From NCBI GenBank assembly GCA_005884665.1, contig VBAT01000014.1, positions 153,483 to 217,482 of the forward strand: a stretch of DNA of 64,000 nt, read 5' to 3'. The notes under the pieces were generated by a model. The model ran no database searches. It saw only the letters and a list, made by a program, of their open reading frames with translations, and was not told the origin of the DNA. Below are positions 63,655 to 64,000 of this stretch, one piece after another. Numbering within the stretch: position 1 is the first letter of the stretch; each line of letters starts with the position of its first letter. The position numbers and the translations under genes are program-made. Source of the DNA: Bacteroidota bacterium. Lineage in GTDB: Bacteria; Bacteroidota; Bacteroidia; Chitinophagales; Chitinophagaceae.

Positions 63655-64000
63655 TTTTACATTTAACCCGACGTGATTTGAACGGAGAATATTTCGCGTT
63701 GTCGCCAGCCCAAGACCCAGGCCATCGGGTTTATTTGTAAAATAAGGTTCAAATATTTTGTTTAAGTTTTTCTCACTGATGCCACAACCATTGTCTTCTA
63801 TCTGAACGATACAGGTCTCATCGGTTGATATCGTAACCAGCGTCAGTATTCCTTTTACACCAGCCATGGCATCAATGGCATTGATAACAATATTTGTCAG
63901 GGCGATCAGGATTTGGGGCCTGTTTATTTGAATTTTGAAATCTTTGGCAGCATAATTTTTACGAATTGTAATATCGTTGAGTTGAATTTTGTCGCCCGCC
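63502..64000 (-). CDS. Sensor histidine kinase, C-terminal part (runs off window)
   Basis: Minus-strand frame open from 64000 down to the stop at 63502; 165 residues are visible. It contains an HATPase_c domain: N-box NIVINAIDAM, G1 DNGCGIS, F-box FEPYFTNK, G2 GLGLGLATT and GTNFILRF. The usual protein would end soon after that strand, but here a tail of about 40 residues (GENDHDKLLQRKRN to ILHED) continues into the 3' end of the DUF2264 gene, overlapping it by 153 bases. The sensor and dimerisation domains lie outside the window. Confidence 0.9.
   Translation of the reverse strand, partial: AGDKIQLNDITIRKNYAAKDFKIQINRPQILIALTNIVINAIDAMAGVKGILTLVTISTDETCIVQIEDNGCGISEKNLNKIFEPYFTNKPDGLGLGLATTRNILRSNHVGLNVKSTEAKGTNFILRFGENDHDKLLQRKRNVPQLNDTINEFGLRLIDTILHED

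Noticed and set aside
63868..64000. Start of the minus-strand kinase ORF at the Met at 63867
   Set aside because: The frame stays open to the window edge and the upstream residues include the N-box (NIVINAIDAM), so the gene is cut by the window, not started here.
1..64000. tRNA, rRNA, riboswitch or transposase genes
   Set aside because: I looked for cloverleaf ends, rRNA-like sequence and DDE or HUH transposase motifs in the larger frames and found none that I could support.

Overview
The window is almost entirely one large surface-polysaccharide (capsule, exopolysaccharide or O-antigen) biosynthesis locus on the plus strand, from a member of the Bacteroidota. A Chitinophagaceae-like organism is the best guess. 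The evidence is the BY-kinase with a YG-rich tail, the CpsB/YwqE-type PHP phosphatase, DUF4838, DUF2264 and GH2-DUF4982 proteins, a type 1 isopentenyl-diphosphate isomerase, exact TAnnTTTG -7 promoter boxes, few clear Shine-Dalgarno sites and many short palindromic intergenic repeats. No taxonomic marker gene is present, so this rests on gene content.

Layout. 1-2193: BY-kinase/polysaccharide co-polymerase, cut by the window start. 2212-9235: sugar-nucleotide enzymes (WbpP-like epimerase, RmlB, another SDR, a broken rmlA) with two GT4 glycosyltransferases; a four-helix-bundle (S23-type) gene sits between wbpP and rmlB inside inverted hexamer arrays. 9237-12104: Wzm/Wzt ABC exporter with an overlapping methyltransferase. 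12091-19253: an uncharacterised protein, three glycosyltransferases (one GT11), a secreted DUF4838 protein and an acyltransferase. 19277-24807: Gmd, two methyltransferases, a hexapeptide acyltransferase, an SDR and a GT4. 24817-35944: two Wzx-like flippases, five glycosyltransferases, two methyltransferases, a UXS-like SDR and GalE. 36121-37062: a membrane-anchored transglutaminase-fold protein. 37202-49724: two AsnB-type amidotransferases (one frameshifted), two polysaccharide deacetylases (one frameshifted), a sugar formyltransferase, three methyltransferases, a Wzy candidate, a GT4 and a NeuD/PglD-like acetyltransferase. 49977-56155: second formyltransferase, nucleotide-sugar dehydrogenase, SDR, DegT aminotransferase, acyltransferase and the initiating phosphoglycosyl transferase. 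56433-57176: CpsB-like phosphatase, the usual partner of the kinase at the other end.

From 57323 the content changes: an ECF-like sigma factor, idi, a terminator, a minus-strand membrane protein, a GH2 beta-galactosidase-like enzyme, a DUF2264 protein and the 3' end of a convergent histidine kinase.

How it works together: Gmd, RmlB, GalE, the WbpP-like epimerase, the dehydrogenase, the aminotransferase, AsnB and the formyltransferases would supply 6-deoxy, uronic, uronamide, amino and formamido sugars. The phosphoglycosyl transferase would start the lipid-linked unit and about eleven glycosyltransferases extend it. Export could use Wzx/Wzy/Wzc or Wzm/Wzt, so more than one glycan may be made. 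Three genes are disrupted (rmlA, asnB at 37202, deacetylase at 47209), and at least four families of short repeats occupy the intergenic gaps, sometimes supplying C-terminal codons.
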